Of a DNA stretch of 64,000 nt, positions 44,896-53,611 are shown piece after piece. The stretch spans positions 2,294,001 to 2,358,000 of the forward strand of contig NC_013165.1 in NCBI RefSeq assembly GCF_000023885.1, read 5' to 3'. The DNA is from Slackia heliotrinireducens DSM 20476 (GTDB lineage: Bacteria > Actinomycetota > Coriobacteriia > Coriobacteriales > Eggerthellaceae). The notes below the pieces were generated by a model. It made no database searches. It had not been told where the DNA came from and was given only the letters and a program-made list of their open reading frames with translations. Made by a program: the position numbers and the translations under genes. Numbering within the stretch: position 1 is the stretch's first letter; each line of letters starts with the position of its first letter.

Positions 44896-45198
44896 TCAGG
44901 ACAAACCGAACGCGTCCGCCAGCACCTCCGCGAAGGGCCGCTTCGACGCCTGGTCCAGCAGGCGTTCTTTTTCCGAACGGGTCAGGCGCTTGAACCGGTA
45001 CTCGGCGCTTAAGGCCTCGTGCTTTGTGGGGAACTCCGCTGCGGCCACCAGCTCCACCGGCAGACGCGACCGGGTATACTTCGCCCCCTTGCCGGCGTTG
45101 TGCGTGGCCACCCTTTGCTCCACATCGACGGCGTACCCCGCATACAGGGTGCCGTCGGCGCAGGTCACCACATACATCGAGTAGGTTTTATCCCCCAC
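44896..45198 (-). CDS. GIY-YIG nuclease-fold protein (UPF0213-like)
   Basis: A 100-residue protein consisting of one GIY-YIG domain. The motif reads [16 protein letters not shown] at about 8-23, followed by the conserved Arg in [10 protein letters not shown] and Glu late in the domain. Small stand-alone members like this are widespread and poorly characterised. It lies two bases downstream of cobC at the end of the cobalamin operon, probably co-transcribed but not part of the pathway. Confidence 0.88.
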   Translation of the reverse strand: MGDKTYSMYVVTCADGTLYAGYAVDVEQRVATHNAGKGAKYTRSRLPVELVAAAEFPTKHEALSAEYRFKRLTRSEKERLLDQASKRPFAEVLADAFGLS

Positions 45199-45200
45199 GG

Positions 45201-45794
45201 CTACAGCTCACGCTCCACAACCATGCGCCACGCGCCGCCGACGCGCTCGCAGGCGCAGACGTATCCGTGGCACCAGGAGGCGTGCCAATCGTAGTAATCC
45301 TTGGCAGGTTCGGCGTAGGAGCTCAAAAGCGCCATGATGGTTCCGCCATGGACCACCGCCGCCACCTGGGAAAGTCCGCGACGATGGGCGTCTTCGGCCA
45401 GCGCGTCGAAACCCTTGCAGACCCGGGCGACGAACCCGGCCCGGTCCTCGCCCTGCGGGCAGCGGCCGAGGCACCATCCGTCCACCCATTCCCTATACGC
45501 GGCATCATCCGCCATCTCGTCGGCGGTACGTCCCTCGAAGGTTCCGAAGTCCATTTCGTGCAGATCAGGTACGGCTACCTGTTCTGCCTGCGGAAAAAGG
45601 ACCGAAGCCGTCTGGACCGTGCGCACCATGCCGCTGGTGTACACCACGTCCGCAGGTGGGATGTCAAGACACGTTTCCGCAACCCGCTTCTGCCCTTCCG
45701 GACACAAAGGCTCATCGGTCACGCCGATGTAGCGACGCTCCAGGTTCCCCGCGGTGGGCGCATGCCTCACCAGATACACCGTCAGCGGACCCAT
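45201..45794 (-). CDS. cobC: Histidine phosphatase, probable alpha-ribazole phosphatase (CobC)
   Basis: A 197-residue phosphoglycerate-mutase-like histidine phosphatase. The catalytic motif VRHAPT is at about residues 9-14; the second His lies in [10 protein letters not shown] and the acid in [10 protein letters not shown]. Within the cobalamin operon it most likely removes phosphate in the last step (alpha-ribazole phosphate or cobalamin phosphate). ATG 45794 follows GAAAGGCG and overlaps the end of the CobU-like gene by 13 bases. Confidence 0.88.
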   Translation of the reverse strand: MGPLTVYLVRHAPTAGNLERRYIGVTDEPLCPEGQKRVAETCLDIPPADVVYTSGMVRTVQTASVLFPQAEQVAVPDLHEMDFGTFEGRTADEMADDAAYREWVDGWCLGRCPQGEDRAGFVARVCKGFDALAEDAHRRGLSQVAAVVHGGTIMALLSSYAEPAKDYYDWHASWCHGYVCACERVGGAWRMVVEREL

Positions 45795-46135
45795 GGGTCG
45801 CCTTTCAGCACAACGGGAATGCCGCATACCATGCGAACGACCGTATCGGCATGTTCCGCCAACCGTATGGACAGATGCCCCGCCCGGTCGCGCCAGGCGC
45901 GGTCCTCATGCGTGGCAGGCACCACGCCTGATCCGACTTCTTCAGCTATGACCAGGTCCTTTTCCATCAGTTGAGGGAACACGTCCTCCACTTCGGCATG
46001 GCGCACCAGCTCCTGCGCGTTGCGCAGCGCAGGTCGGTCGTCGATCACGGCGTCAGCCATGTCCCGGGCCGGGTAGCCCAATTCGGCCGCGAATGTCCTT
46101 TTGCCCGAAGCGATGCCTCCAACGATGAGGATCAT
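45782..46135 (-). CDS. Short CobU-like nucleotide-binding protein
   Basis: A 117-residue protein resembling adenosylcobinamide kinase CobU with the middle missing. The P-loop is GGIASGKRT, with Arg where CobU has Ser after the Lys. The C-terminal half, from IAEEVGSGVVPA to ADTVVRMVCGIPV, matches the end of CobU. The His segment that carries the guanylyl group in CobU (RIxxHrxxRp) is absent. It overlaps cobS and cobC, so it is firmly in the operon, while a full CobU is encoded two genes away. It may be a regulator, a partner subunit or a decaying copy. Confidence 0.75.
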   Translation of the reverse strand: MILIVGGIASGKRTFAAELGYPARDMADAVIDDRPALRNAQELVRHAEVEDVFPQLMEKDLVIAEEVGSGVVPATHEDRAWRDRAGHLSIRLAEHADTVVRMVCGIPVVLKGDPWVR

Positions 46136-46905
46136 AGGCCCACCAGCTTCAAGGTAAGCACCAGGACAAGCAGCATGGCCAGCTCGAGCACCTGCAAAAA
46201 CGCCCCCGCCAAATCGCCGCTTATGCCGCCGAACTGCTCGCGGGCGAACCGCCAGAACGCAGCGAAACCGATGAGCCCCGTTGCGACCACCGCGAATCCG
46301 CAGGGGGCCGACGCCGCAAGAGCTGCGGCCATACAGACAAACGCCCACCCCAGAAGGACGGCCACGGTGATGCGGGTTTTCGCGGAGAACGAGAACGACG
46401 AGAGCATGCCGTCGTCGGTGCTTTTGGGGAGCACGAGGGTGGCGATGCCCGACATCACGCGACTGTACACCGGAATCAGAGCCAGCAGCGCCACGCTCCG
46501 CATGCCTAGCGGAAGCTCGGTCGCCACGCCCAAATACGAAATCAAATATATGCCGACGGAGAACACGGCGAAGGCGCCCGATCGGGAGTCGCTCAAGATC
46601 TCACGCTTGCGTTCAAACGTGGCGTTGCTGCCTTGGGCGTCGGCCACGTCGCAGAATCCGTCCATATGGATGCCGCCAGAAAGCAGGATGGGCAGCACCG
46701 TGATGCCCGCGGCCGTGAACACCGGCCCCACCCCCAGCTTGAAGCACGCCCAGCACCACAGGGCAAGACAGGCACCGATTACGATGCCTACCAGGGGAAA
46801 CGCCGCCATCATGTAGCGCTGGTTCTGAGGCTTCCACTCGATTGTGGGCATGGGGATAGACGAGAACATGGAGAACGCCATGATAATGGAGCGCCATGCG
46901 TTCAT
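46132..46905 (-). CDS. cobS: Adenosylcobinamide-GDP ribazoletransferase (cobalamin synthase)
   Basis: A 257-residue integral membrane enzyme with six to seven helices. The metal-binding core GGIHMDGFCDVADA and the RKREILSDSRSGAFAV segment (about 78-115) are typical. It joins adenosylcobinamide-GDP to alpha-ribazole (phosphate), completing the nucleotide loop. Its ends overlap cobU (four bases) and the short CobU-like gene (four bases). Confidence 0.96.
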   Translation of the reverse strand: MNAWRSIIMAFSMFSSIPMPTIEWKPQNQRYMMAAFPLVGIVIGACLALWCWACFKLGVGPVFTAAGITVLPILLSGGIHMDGFCDVADAQGSNATFERKREILSDSRSGAFAVFSVGIYLISYLGVATELPLGMRSVALLALIPVYSRVMSGIATLVLPKSTDDGMLSSFSFSAKTRITVAVLLGWAFVCMAAALAASAPCGFAVVATGLIGFAAFWRFAREQFGGISGDLAGAFLQVLELAMLLVLVLTLKLVGL

Positions 46906-47435
46906 GCTTCACCGTCCTTGATGCATTGGGAAACACCTGCCGCAACCTCGTACACCGCATCGGCCTGGGCGGCCAATGCGCAGTTCACGCGTCCCAGCAG
47001 GCGCACATACCTGTCCGTCTCAGCCGAATAGGATACCCCATCGGACCCGACCTCGTTGGCGACCACGACCAAAGAGGCGCAACGGCTCCGTAGGTGGCCG
47101 ACGCCCGCCATGATGCGATCGAAGGCCTCGTCGGCATCGAGAACGGAGCCGTCCTGCGCGAACAGGACGTTGGCGGCCACGTTGCCGGTGCATTCCAGAA
47201 GCACCGATTCCGTATCGGGAGGCAACTCCACCGATGTCAGATCACCATAGCATTCCACCGTGGAGAACCCCTTGCCGAAACGCTGGGCGCGATGTTTCGC
47301 CACCCGGGCCCGTCCCTCTTCCCCGAAGGGCTGCATGGTGGCTATGTAGATGCGGGGCGATCCCGCGCGCACGGCCATTTCCTCGGCCCATGCGCTCTTT
47401 CCGCTGGATGCAGCCCCTGTGACCAGGACGAACAT
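46902..47435 (-). CDS. cobU: Bifunctional adenosylcobinamide kinase / guanylyltransferase
   Basis: A 177-residue P-loop enzyme. Walker A is GAASSGKS (about 7-14) and the guanylyl-carrying His lies in ARVAKHRAQR (about 43-52), followed by FSTVE. It phosphorylates adenosylcobinamide and transfers GMP to it. The sequence VVVANEVGSDGVSYSAETDRYVR replaces the usual EVGxGIVP, a modest deviation. Starts in the last bases of cobT and overlaps cobS. Confidence 0.92.
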   Translation of the reverse strand: MFVLVTGAASSGKSAWAEEMAVRAGSPRIYIATMQPFGEEGRARVAKHRAQRFGKGFSTVECYGDLTSVELPPDTESVLLECTGNVAANVLFAQDGSVLDADEAFDRIMAGVGHLRSRCASLVVVANEVGSDGVSYSAETDRYVRLLGRVNCALAAQADAVYEVAAGVSQCIKDGEA

Positions 47436-48499
47436 CAGGAAAGCTCCTCATAGGCATCCATGCCCAAATCGTCGAAGGACGCTGCGTCGTACACGGCCAG
47501 GGCCATGTCCAGCAGCGGCAGCAGGGCCACAGCCCCGCTTCCCTCCCCCAGGCGCATGCCCGCGTTTATGGGCGGATGCAGGCCCAATGCCTCCAGAATG
47601 GCGACGGTTGCAGGCTCCGTCGAAATATGGGACGCCAGCATCGCATGCGTACATGCGGGACACAGCCGACTTGCCGCCAGCGCGGCGACGGCGCTCACCA
47701 GCCCGTCCACCACCACGGGCATGCCGCACAGCGCACCTCCTATATAGAGACCGGCCATGGCGCAGATGTCGAACCCGCCAACCTTGCACAGCACATCGAA
47801 GGCGTCCGCCGGATCGGGTGCGTTCACCTGGATGGCGCGGCGGACCGCAGCTTCCTTGCGGGCAAGGCCTTCGTCGTCAAGCCCCGCGCCCCGGCCGACG
47901 CTCACGGTAGGGTCGAGCCCCAGGAGCACGCTGGCGATGGCCGACGACGTGGTGGTGTTGCCGATGCCCATCTCGCCGGCGCACAGGATGTCGAAACCCC
48001 GGGACCGCATCGAGTGGGCGGCGTCGATGCCCACGTCGATGGCCGCAGCGGCCTGCTCGGGAGTCATGGCCGGACCTTCGGTCATGTCCGCCGTTCCCGG
48101 CGCCACCGAGCATCCCACCACGCGGGGGTTGGAAGGCGGCGTGGCCAGGCCCACATCCACCGACACCACCTGTGCGCGGACCGTCTTGGCCATAACGGCC
48201 ACCGAAGACGTGCCCGCCGCCACCGAATCGGCAACCAGCGTGGAAACCTCCTGGCCGCACTGGGTGACGCCTTGGGCCACCACGCCGTTGTCGGCGCAGA
48301 ACACCAGCACCGCTCGGTCGCGAATCTCCGGGTTCGGCGTGCCCATGATGCCCGCCAGCTGGACCACGGCGTCTTCCAAAACGCCCAGGCTGCCCAGAGG
48401 CTTGGCCACGGCAGCCCAGTGCTCGCGGGCCAAGTCGGCCGACTCCGTATCGAAAGGCGGGATGGCAGCGTTAAGTGCTGCAAAATCCAATGCCGTCAT
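47435..48499 (-). CDS. cobT: Nicotinate-nucleotide-dimethylbenzimidazole phosphoribosyltransferase
   Basis: A 354-residue CobT, normal in length. Visible features are KPLGSLG near residue 35, FCADNGVVAQGVTQ, GEMGIGNTTTSSA and the C-terminal catalytic-Glu region GMRLGEGSGA. It activates the lower-ligand base to alpha-ribazole phosphate. Base supply genes (bluB or bza) are not in this window. ATG 48499 follows GAAGGT; 48 bases separate it from cbiC, the largest gap in this half of the operon. Confidence 0.96.
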   Translation of the reverse strand: MTALDFAALNAAIPPFDTESADLAREHWAAVAKPLGSLGVLEDAVVQLAGIMGTPNPEIRDRAVLVFCADNGVVAQGVTQCGQEVSTLVADSVAAGTSSVAVMAKTVRAQVVSVDVGLATPPSNPRVVGCSVAPGTADMTEGPAMTPEQAAAAIDVGIDAAHSMRSRGFDILCAGEMGIGNTTTSSAIASVLLGLDPTVSVGRGAGLDDEGLARKEAAVRRAIQVNAPDPADAFDVLCKVGGFDICAMAGLYIGGALCGMPVVVDGLVSAVAALAASRLCPACTHAMLASHISTEPATVAILEALGLHPPINAGMRLGEGSGAVALLPLLDMALAVYDAASFDDLGMDAYEELS

Positions 48500-48547
48500 G
48501 TTGAGAGACCTTCTTTCAGAACTGCAAGGGGCCAAGCTCCGCCCCGG

Positions 48548-49207
48548 TTAATCGCGCGCTCCGTCGGATGCCAGGTACAGCAGGGCGTTCACGATGGACG
48601 CCGCCACGTTGCTGCCGCCCTTCCTGCCCACGGCAACGATGTAGGGGCATCCCAGCCCCATGATGAGCTCCTTGGATTCGACCACGTTGACGAACCCTAC
48701 GGGCACGCCGATGACCAGCCGCGGCATGGGGGCCTTGCCGGCTTGAACCAGGTCGGCAAGCTGCACCAGGGCCGTGGGGGCGTTGCCGATCGCATAGATC
48801 GGCGGTTCTGGCAGCGCGGCCGCACGTTCCATGGCCACCGCCGAGCGGGTGATGCCCCGGGTTTTGGCCTCGGCGGCCACATCCGCATCGGCCACGAAGG
48901 TGTGCACCTGCCCGCCGAAGCGGCCAAGAACCCGCTTGTTGATGCCCGCCGCCACCATGGACGTGTCGGTCACCACATGGCACCCGTCGCGCAGCGCTAA
49001 GACGGACTGCGGAACCACGCCTTCGGAGAACCGCAGCGTTTCGGCGTATTCGAAATCGGCGGTCGTATGTATGACCCGCTTGACCACAGGTTCGGTCTCG
49101 GGGTCGACCTTGATTCCCCTAGCCGCCAGCTCGTCGCCAATGATTTGGAAGCTCCGGGTCTCGATTTCAGCCGGAGCCACGAACGTCAAGGTTTGCATCT
49201 GCGTCAT
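48548..49207 (-). CDS. cbiC: Cobalt-precorrin-8 methylmutase
   Basis: A 219-residue CbiC/CobH enzyme that moves the C11 methyl group to C12, giving cobyrinate. The catalytic His is in RVIHTTADFEY (about 44-54); the C-terminal VGRKGGSNVAASIVNAL is also diagnostic. Its start overlaps the end of cbiP by four bases. Confidence 0.96.
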   Translation of the reverse strand: MTQMQTLTFVAPAEIETRSFQIIGDELAARGIKVDPETEPVVKRVIHTTADFEYAETLRFSEGVVPQSVLALRDGCHVVTDTSMVAAGINKRVLGRFGGQVHTFVADADVAAEAKTRGITRSAVAMERAAALPEPPIYAIGNAPTALVQLADLVQAGKAPMPRLVIGVPVGFVNVVESKELIMGLGCPYIVAVGRKGGSNVAASIVNALLYLASDGARD

Positions 49208-50730
49208 ACGCCTTCCTCCAGAATGCGATAGACCAAGTCCATATCCAAACTCTCCCGCACCGTATCGGCCAGGATATCGTATTGCTCTTCGCGATAGGCC
49301 GCCATGTCCAGCGCCTGCAGCGCCCCAGCATCAAGCCCCTTGGCCGCCAGCAGGGACGACACCAGCGCCTGGGCGCTCTCCTGGGTGTCGAACAGCCCGT
49401 GCAGGTATGTTCCGTACACATTGTTGCAGCAGCATCCGTCCTCGTGAGGTGCCTCCTGCCCGGCCGCGTCGGCCAAGGTGACGAAGGCCGAGCCTTGGCC
49501 ATGCGGCGCCGTATCGGTGCGGACCGTCGACCCCATGTGGATCTCGTAGCCTTCCACCGTTGCCCCCGACATGCCGGCAAGCACGCCTTCCACCTGCAGG
49601 ATGGTTCCCTTGGAAAGCACCTGTCGCTTTTCAGGGGAAAACTCCGTAACCACCGGCAGAAGCCCTAAGCCCCGCAGCGTGCCGCCGCCCTCGACGCCGT
49701 CGGGGTCGCGCACCTCCACACCTAAGATCTGGTAACCGCCGCAGATGCCCAGCACAGGCGTTCCCGCCCCGGCGCGGCGCACCACGGCCGCCTCCATGCC
49801 GCTTTCCCGCATCCAGCGCAGATCGTCTATGGTGTTCTTCGTCCCCGGCACGATGACCAGGTCGGGTTCCCCCAGTTCACGGGCTCGAGTAACATAGCGC
49901 ACGCCCACGCCCTCGATGGCGTCCAGCGCGATGAAATCCGTGAAGTTGGACACGTGGGGCAGCCGCACCACGGCGATGTCAAGCGTCTGACCCGCCGTGC
50001 GCACGTCCAGCCGATCTGACAGGCTGTCCTCGTCGTCGATGTCCACCCGCACGTAGGGAACCACGCCCGCCACAGGCACGCCGGTTTTCTCCTCGATGAT
50101 GTCCAGGCCGGGTTTGAGGATGGACACGTCGCCGCGGAACTTGTTGACCACGGTGGCCTTCACCAGGTCGCGCTCGTCTTCATCCAACAGGTCGATGGTG
50201 CCGATAAGCTGGGCAAACACGCCTCCACGGTCGATGTCGCCCACCAGAAGCACCGGGGCGGACGCCATTTTCGCCATGCCCATGTTCACGATGTCGTCGG
50301 TTTTCAGATTCACCTCGGCGGGACTGCCCGCTCCCTCGATGACGATGACGTCGAAGCGCTCGTCCAGGCTGCGGTAGGCCTTCATGATCTGAGGCACCAG
50401 CGATTTCTTGAACGCGAAGTAATCCTTGGCCGACATGGTCGTCAGGGGCTTGCCTTCGACGATGACCTGCGAGCCCACGTCGCTCGTAGGCTTCAGCAGG
50501 ATGGGGTTCATGGCCGCTTCGGGGCGGATGCCCGCCGCCTGGGCCTGCATGACCTGGGCGCGGCCCATTTCCAAACCATCGTCGGTGATGCAGGAGTTCA
50601 GCGCCATGTTCTGGGATTTGAACGGCGCCGCACGCAGGCCGTCCTGCGCGAAGATTCGGCACAATGCGGCTACGATCAGGCTTTTTCCTGCTCCTGACAT
50701 GGTGCCTTGCACCATTATGGCCTTTGCCAT
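49204..50730 (-). CDS. cbiP: Cobyric acid synthase
   Basis: A 508-residue glutamine-dependent amidotransferase that amidates four side chains of adenosylcobyrinate a,c-diamide. The ATPase half begins IMVQGTMSGAGKS (about 5-17); the glutaminase half has the nucleophile Cys in LGICGGYQILG (about 337-347) and late His/Glu. It overlaps cobD by 16 bases and cbiC by four. Confidence 0.97.
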   Translation of the reverse strand: MAKAIMVQGTMSGAGKSLIVAALCRIFAQDGLRAAPFKSQNMALNSCITDDGLEMGRAQVMQAQAAGIRPEAAMNPILLKPTSDVGSQVIVEGKPLTTMSAKDYFAFKKSLVPQIMKAYRSLDERFDVIVIEGAGSPAEVNLKTDDIVNMGMAKMASAPVLLVGDIDRGGVFAQLIGTIDLLDEDERDLVKATVVNKFRGDVSILKPGLDIIEEKTGVPVAGVVPYVRVDIDDEDSLSDRLDVRTAGQTLDIAVVRLPHVSNFTDFIALDAIEGVGVRYVTRARELGEPDLVIVPGTKNTIDDLRWMRESGMEAAVVRRAGAGTPVLGICGGYQILGVEVRDPDGVEGGGTLRGLGLLPVVTEFSPEKRQVLSKGTILQVEGVLAGMSGATVEGYEIHMGSTVRTDTAPHGQGSAFVTLADAAGQEAPHEDGCCCNNVYGTYLHGLFDTQESAQALVSSLLAAKGLDAGALQALDMAAYREEQYDILADTVRESLDMDLVYRILEEGV

Positions 50731-51767
50731 GCGCAGCTCACCTCCTGTATTTCATGCAATAGGCGAACGTTTTCCCGGTGCGTGCGCACGGCGACCCGGA
50801 ACCACGTCGGTCCCAGGTTGCGGCAGTCCGCAAACGACCGGATGAGAATACCGCGTTCCAACAACGCAGCCTTCAGATCGAAGGCGACAGGCACTTGGAA
50901 CAAAAGATAGTTGGCCTCGCTGGGAACAACCCGCAGGCCCGACTCTGCAAGACCCGAGGCGAGGTAGGCCCGCTCGGCTGCCACATAGGCGCGGGTCCGT
51001 TCCAGATAGCCGGCCTCCGAAAGCGCCGCCAACGCTGCAGCCTGGGCAGGCGACGACACCGCCCATTCCGCCCCGCAGCCGTAGACGCGATCGAGCAGAG
51101 CCCCATCGGAGCAGACGCACCAGCCGACCCGCAGGCCCGCCATGGCATAGGACTTTGTGAAAGCCTTCACCACAATGAGCTGCGGATACGCTGCGCACAA
51201 CCGCACTGCAGAAGGCTGGTCGGCAAAATCCAGGAAGCACTCGTCGACCACCGCGACCGTGTCCTGGGCCGCCGCCCGGGCCACAATCCTCTCGAGCAGA
51301 CCGGCTTCGACGGTGCATCCCGTGGGGTTGTTGGGTGTGCAGAGGAACGCCAGGTCGACATCGGGCGTCAAGTCGGCCAGCACACGGTCGGTCAGCGCGA
51401 AACCGTCGCATTCCCGCAGGTCATGAGTTCGAATTTCAGCATCGACCTGGCGCAGCGAATGCCCGTAGCCGGAAAAGCCCGGCGACACCACCAACGCGGT
51501 GCGCGGGCGCAGGGCCAGGCACACCCGCAGAAACGCATCGCTCGCCCCCGCCGTGCAGAGCACCCAGGATTCGGGCACGCCTTCCGCCTGCGCCACTGCA
51601 GACGTCAGCTGCAGGCAGCGCGGGTCGGGGTACGCCTCGAAATCCGTCGGGCAGGCGCACAGGGCCGCAAGCGCCGCATCGGGCATGCCCATCGGATTGA
51701 TGTTGGAAGAGAAGTCCAGTTCAACGGGGTGCGAATAGACATCCCCGCCATGGTCGTACGGTCGCAT
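50715..51767 (-). CDS. cobD: Threonine-phosphate decarboxylase (PLP-dependent)
   Basis: A 350-residue fold-type I aminotransferase-like enzyme. CTPNNPTG, the PLP Lys in VKAFTKSYAMAGLRVGW and the N-terminal HGGDVYSHP match CobD of Salmonella, which makes aminopropanol phosphate for the nucleotide loop. It could be confused with HisC, but its place inside the cobalamin operon settles it. I place the start at ATG 51767 (GAGG six bases before); upstream codons to 51824 overlap the DUF364 gene. Confidence 0.9.
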   Translation of the reverse strand: MRPYDHGGDVYSHPVELDFSSNINPMGMPDAALAALCACPTDFEAYPDPRCLQLTSAVAQAEGVPESWVLCTAGASDAFLRVCLALRPRTALVVSPGFSGYGHSLRQVDAEIRTHDLRECDGFALTDRVLADLTPDVDLAFLCTPNNPTGCTVEAGLLERIVARAAAQDTVAVVDECFLDFADQPSAVRLCAAYPQLIVVKAFTKSYAMAGLRVGWCVCSDGALLDRVYGCGAEWAVSSPAQAAALAALSEAGYLERTRAYVAAERAYLASGLAESGLRVVPSEANYLLFQVPVAFDLKAALLERGILIRSFADCRNLGPTWFRVAVRTHRENVRLLHEIQEVSCAWQRP

Positions 51768-51775
51768 CGGCATCC

Positions 51776-52540
51776 TCACCCGCGAACCGGTTCCCACACG
51801 AACTTTTTGATGCCGGCACGCCATTGCTGCTTGGAGCCGCCGCGAACCGCATACTTGGCAGCCTGGGCATCGGTCACCACACTGCCGGCGACAATATCGG
51901 CTCCCGCCTCGACGACGGGCCAGGCAGGAAGCGAGCTGGGGCCCGCCACCACGGTGCAGGCGCTGCGGGAAAGCTCCAGCAGGCGCGGCATGGTCTTGTT
52001 CGTGAGCGTGGTGCCCGTCAAGAACACGAAGTCCTGATCAGGCAGGATGTATTCGCAGGCCGAATCGGGCACGTCGTTGTCGTTTCGGCAGTTGCGCTCG
52101 AGCACCGTCAGATGCCCCACCCGGTCCATGGTCGCCATGCCCGGGAAGTGGCCGATGACGGCGATCTTTTTGCCGGTGTAGCGCTCCTCCATGGAGTCGA
52201 AGGGGTTCTGGTTCCGACCCGCGTAGGATTCGCCGCCGTCCACATCGGCCCCTAAGGCCGCCAGCTTGTCAGGCTGGGTGTACCAGGCGTTCATGGCTGC
52301 GACGCCCAAGGACGCTTCGCTGAACCGCCAGGACTTCGCCAAAGCGGCCAGGCTTTTCAGGTCCAAATTCAGGTAGTTGCCGGTGTAGAGCTGCGCACGG
52401 GCACCGTCCTGCACGGTCTTGGCAATGCCGAGTCCGCATTCCGCTTCAACATACGACCAGCTCACGCCTTTGCAGAAGTCTTTGACGGCAATGCCTTCGG
52501 GAATGCCGTCGATCAGCGCGTCATACAGCTCCCAACCCAC
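51776..52540 (-). CDS. DUF364/DUF4213 putative metal-chelation protein
   Basis: A 254-residue protein. The N-terminal DUF4213-like part (about 1-95) and the C-terminal DUF364-like part with KKIAVIGHFPGM and CTVVAGPSSLP are both recognisable. Members of this family are annotated as heavy-metal chelation domains, and often lie near siderophore or cofactor genes. Between cbiB and cobD, it may handle cobalt or a corrinoid. It follows cbiB by about 100 bases, the largest gap within the operon, so an internal promoter is possible. Confidence 0.8.
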   Translation of the reverse strand: MGWELYDALIDGIPEGIAVKDFCKGVSWSYVEAECGLGIAKTVQDGARAQLYTGNYLNLDLKSLAALAKSWRFSEASLGVAAMNAWYTQPDKLAALGADVDGGESYAGRNQNPFDSMEERYTGKKIAVIGHFPGMATMDRVGHLTVLERNCRNDNDVPDSACEYILPDQDFVFLTGTTLTNKTMPRLLELSRSACTVVAGPSSLPAWPVVEAGADIVAGSVVTDAQAAKYAVRGGSKQQWRAGIKKFVWEPVRG

Positions 52541-52639
52541 GGATCCTCACTTTCCAAAACGCCGACGCACGCGTGCGAATGCCTTTTCATCAAACATGTT
52601 CGTCCATTGTCCCACTAAACAAACGAAGGTGCCATAGCA

Positions 52640-53611
52640 TCACAGGATGCCGACCCAAAGAACGGCTGCGAGTGACATTGCGGCCAGCACGCTGAGCGTC
52701 GACGTGGCGTACAGCAGCCGGTTCGCACGGACGATGTCGTCGGACTCGATGTCCCGAACGGGATCGCCCAAGGTGGGTTTTGGTTTGTACACGCCGCCGT
52801 AGGTGCCGCCGCCGGCAAGCTGGATGCCCAGCGCTCCGGCACAGGCGGCTTCCGTGTGGGCGGAATTGGGAGACGGGTGCTTCAGGCGGTCGCGACGGAA
52901 CATGCGCCATGCGCCTTTCGGGTCCTGCCCGACAAGGCCCGCCGCCGCGCACATGAGTGCGCCTCCGATGCGGGCGGGCAGGAAGTTCAGCACGTCGTCC
53001 AGCTTGGCCGCTGCGGTCCCGAAATGCCGGTAACGGTCGTTGACGTAGCCCACCATGGAATCCATCGTGTTGACGGACTTGTAGGCTACCGCGCCCACCG
53101 GCCCGAAAAGCGCCATATAGAGGAGGGGTGCCACAACGCCGTCGCTGGCGTTCTCGGCGATGGTCTCCACCGTCGCCTTGGTGATGCCTTGGGCGTCCAG
53201 ATTCCGCGTGTCGCGTCCCACGATCATGCTCACGGCATGGCGCGCGTCTTCCAAAGAGCCGCCGACCAAGGCGTCATATACCTTCATGCTCTCGACCTTG
53301 AGGGATTTGCAAGCCAGCATCTGGTAGCAGACGAGGCATTCCACCCCGAAGGCGAGCCATCCGCTGATGAGCCCGCAGGCCCAGATGAGTCCGGCGGCGC
53401 AGGCAGTGGATATGCCGGCGACCAACACTGTCAGGCACACGCCCGCCCAGAACTCCCCTTTGTCGGTTTTGGGAAACGCCCGCCTAAGCGGGTTCTCCAG
53501 CGCAGCGATGAGCCTTCCGATCCAGCGCACTGGATGCGGCAGGCTGTACGGGTCGCCGAACAGCAGGTCGGCCACGAACCCCACCGCGATGCAGGCCACA
53601 TGGTGAAGCAT
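52640..53611 (-). CDS. cbiB: Adenosylcobinamide-phosphate synthase
   Basis: A 323-residue membrane protein with five to six helices. Family motifs are LLFGDPYSLPHPVRWIG (about 16-32), RDTRNLD, ETIAENASDGVVAPLLY and KSVNTMDSMVGY. It attaches aminopropanol (phosphate) to adenosylcobyric acid. ATG 53611 overlaps the cbiA stop as TGATG. Confidence 0.96.
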   Translation of the reverse strand: MLHHVACIAVGFVADLLFGDPYSLPHPVRWIGRLIAALENPLRRAFPKTDKGEFWAGVCLTVLVAGISTACAAGLIWACGLISGWLAFGVECLVCYQMLACKSLKVESMKVYDALVGGSLEDARHAVSMIVGRDTRNLDAQGITKATVETIAENASDGVVAPLLYMALFGPVGAVAYKSVNTMDSMVGYVNDRYRHFGTAAAKLDDVLNFLPARIGGALMCAAAGLVGQDPKGAWRMFRRDRLKHPSPNSAHTEAACAGALGIQLAGGGTYGGVYKPKPTLGDPVRDIESDDIVRANRLLYATSTLSVLAAMSLAAVLWVGIL

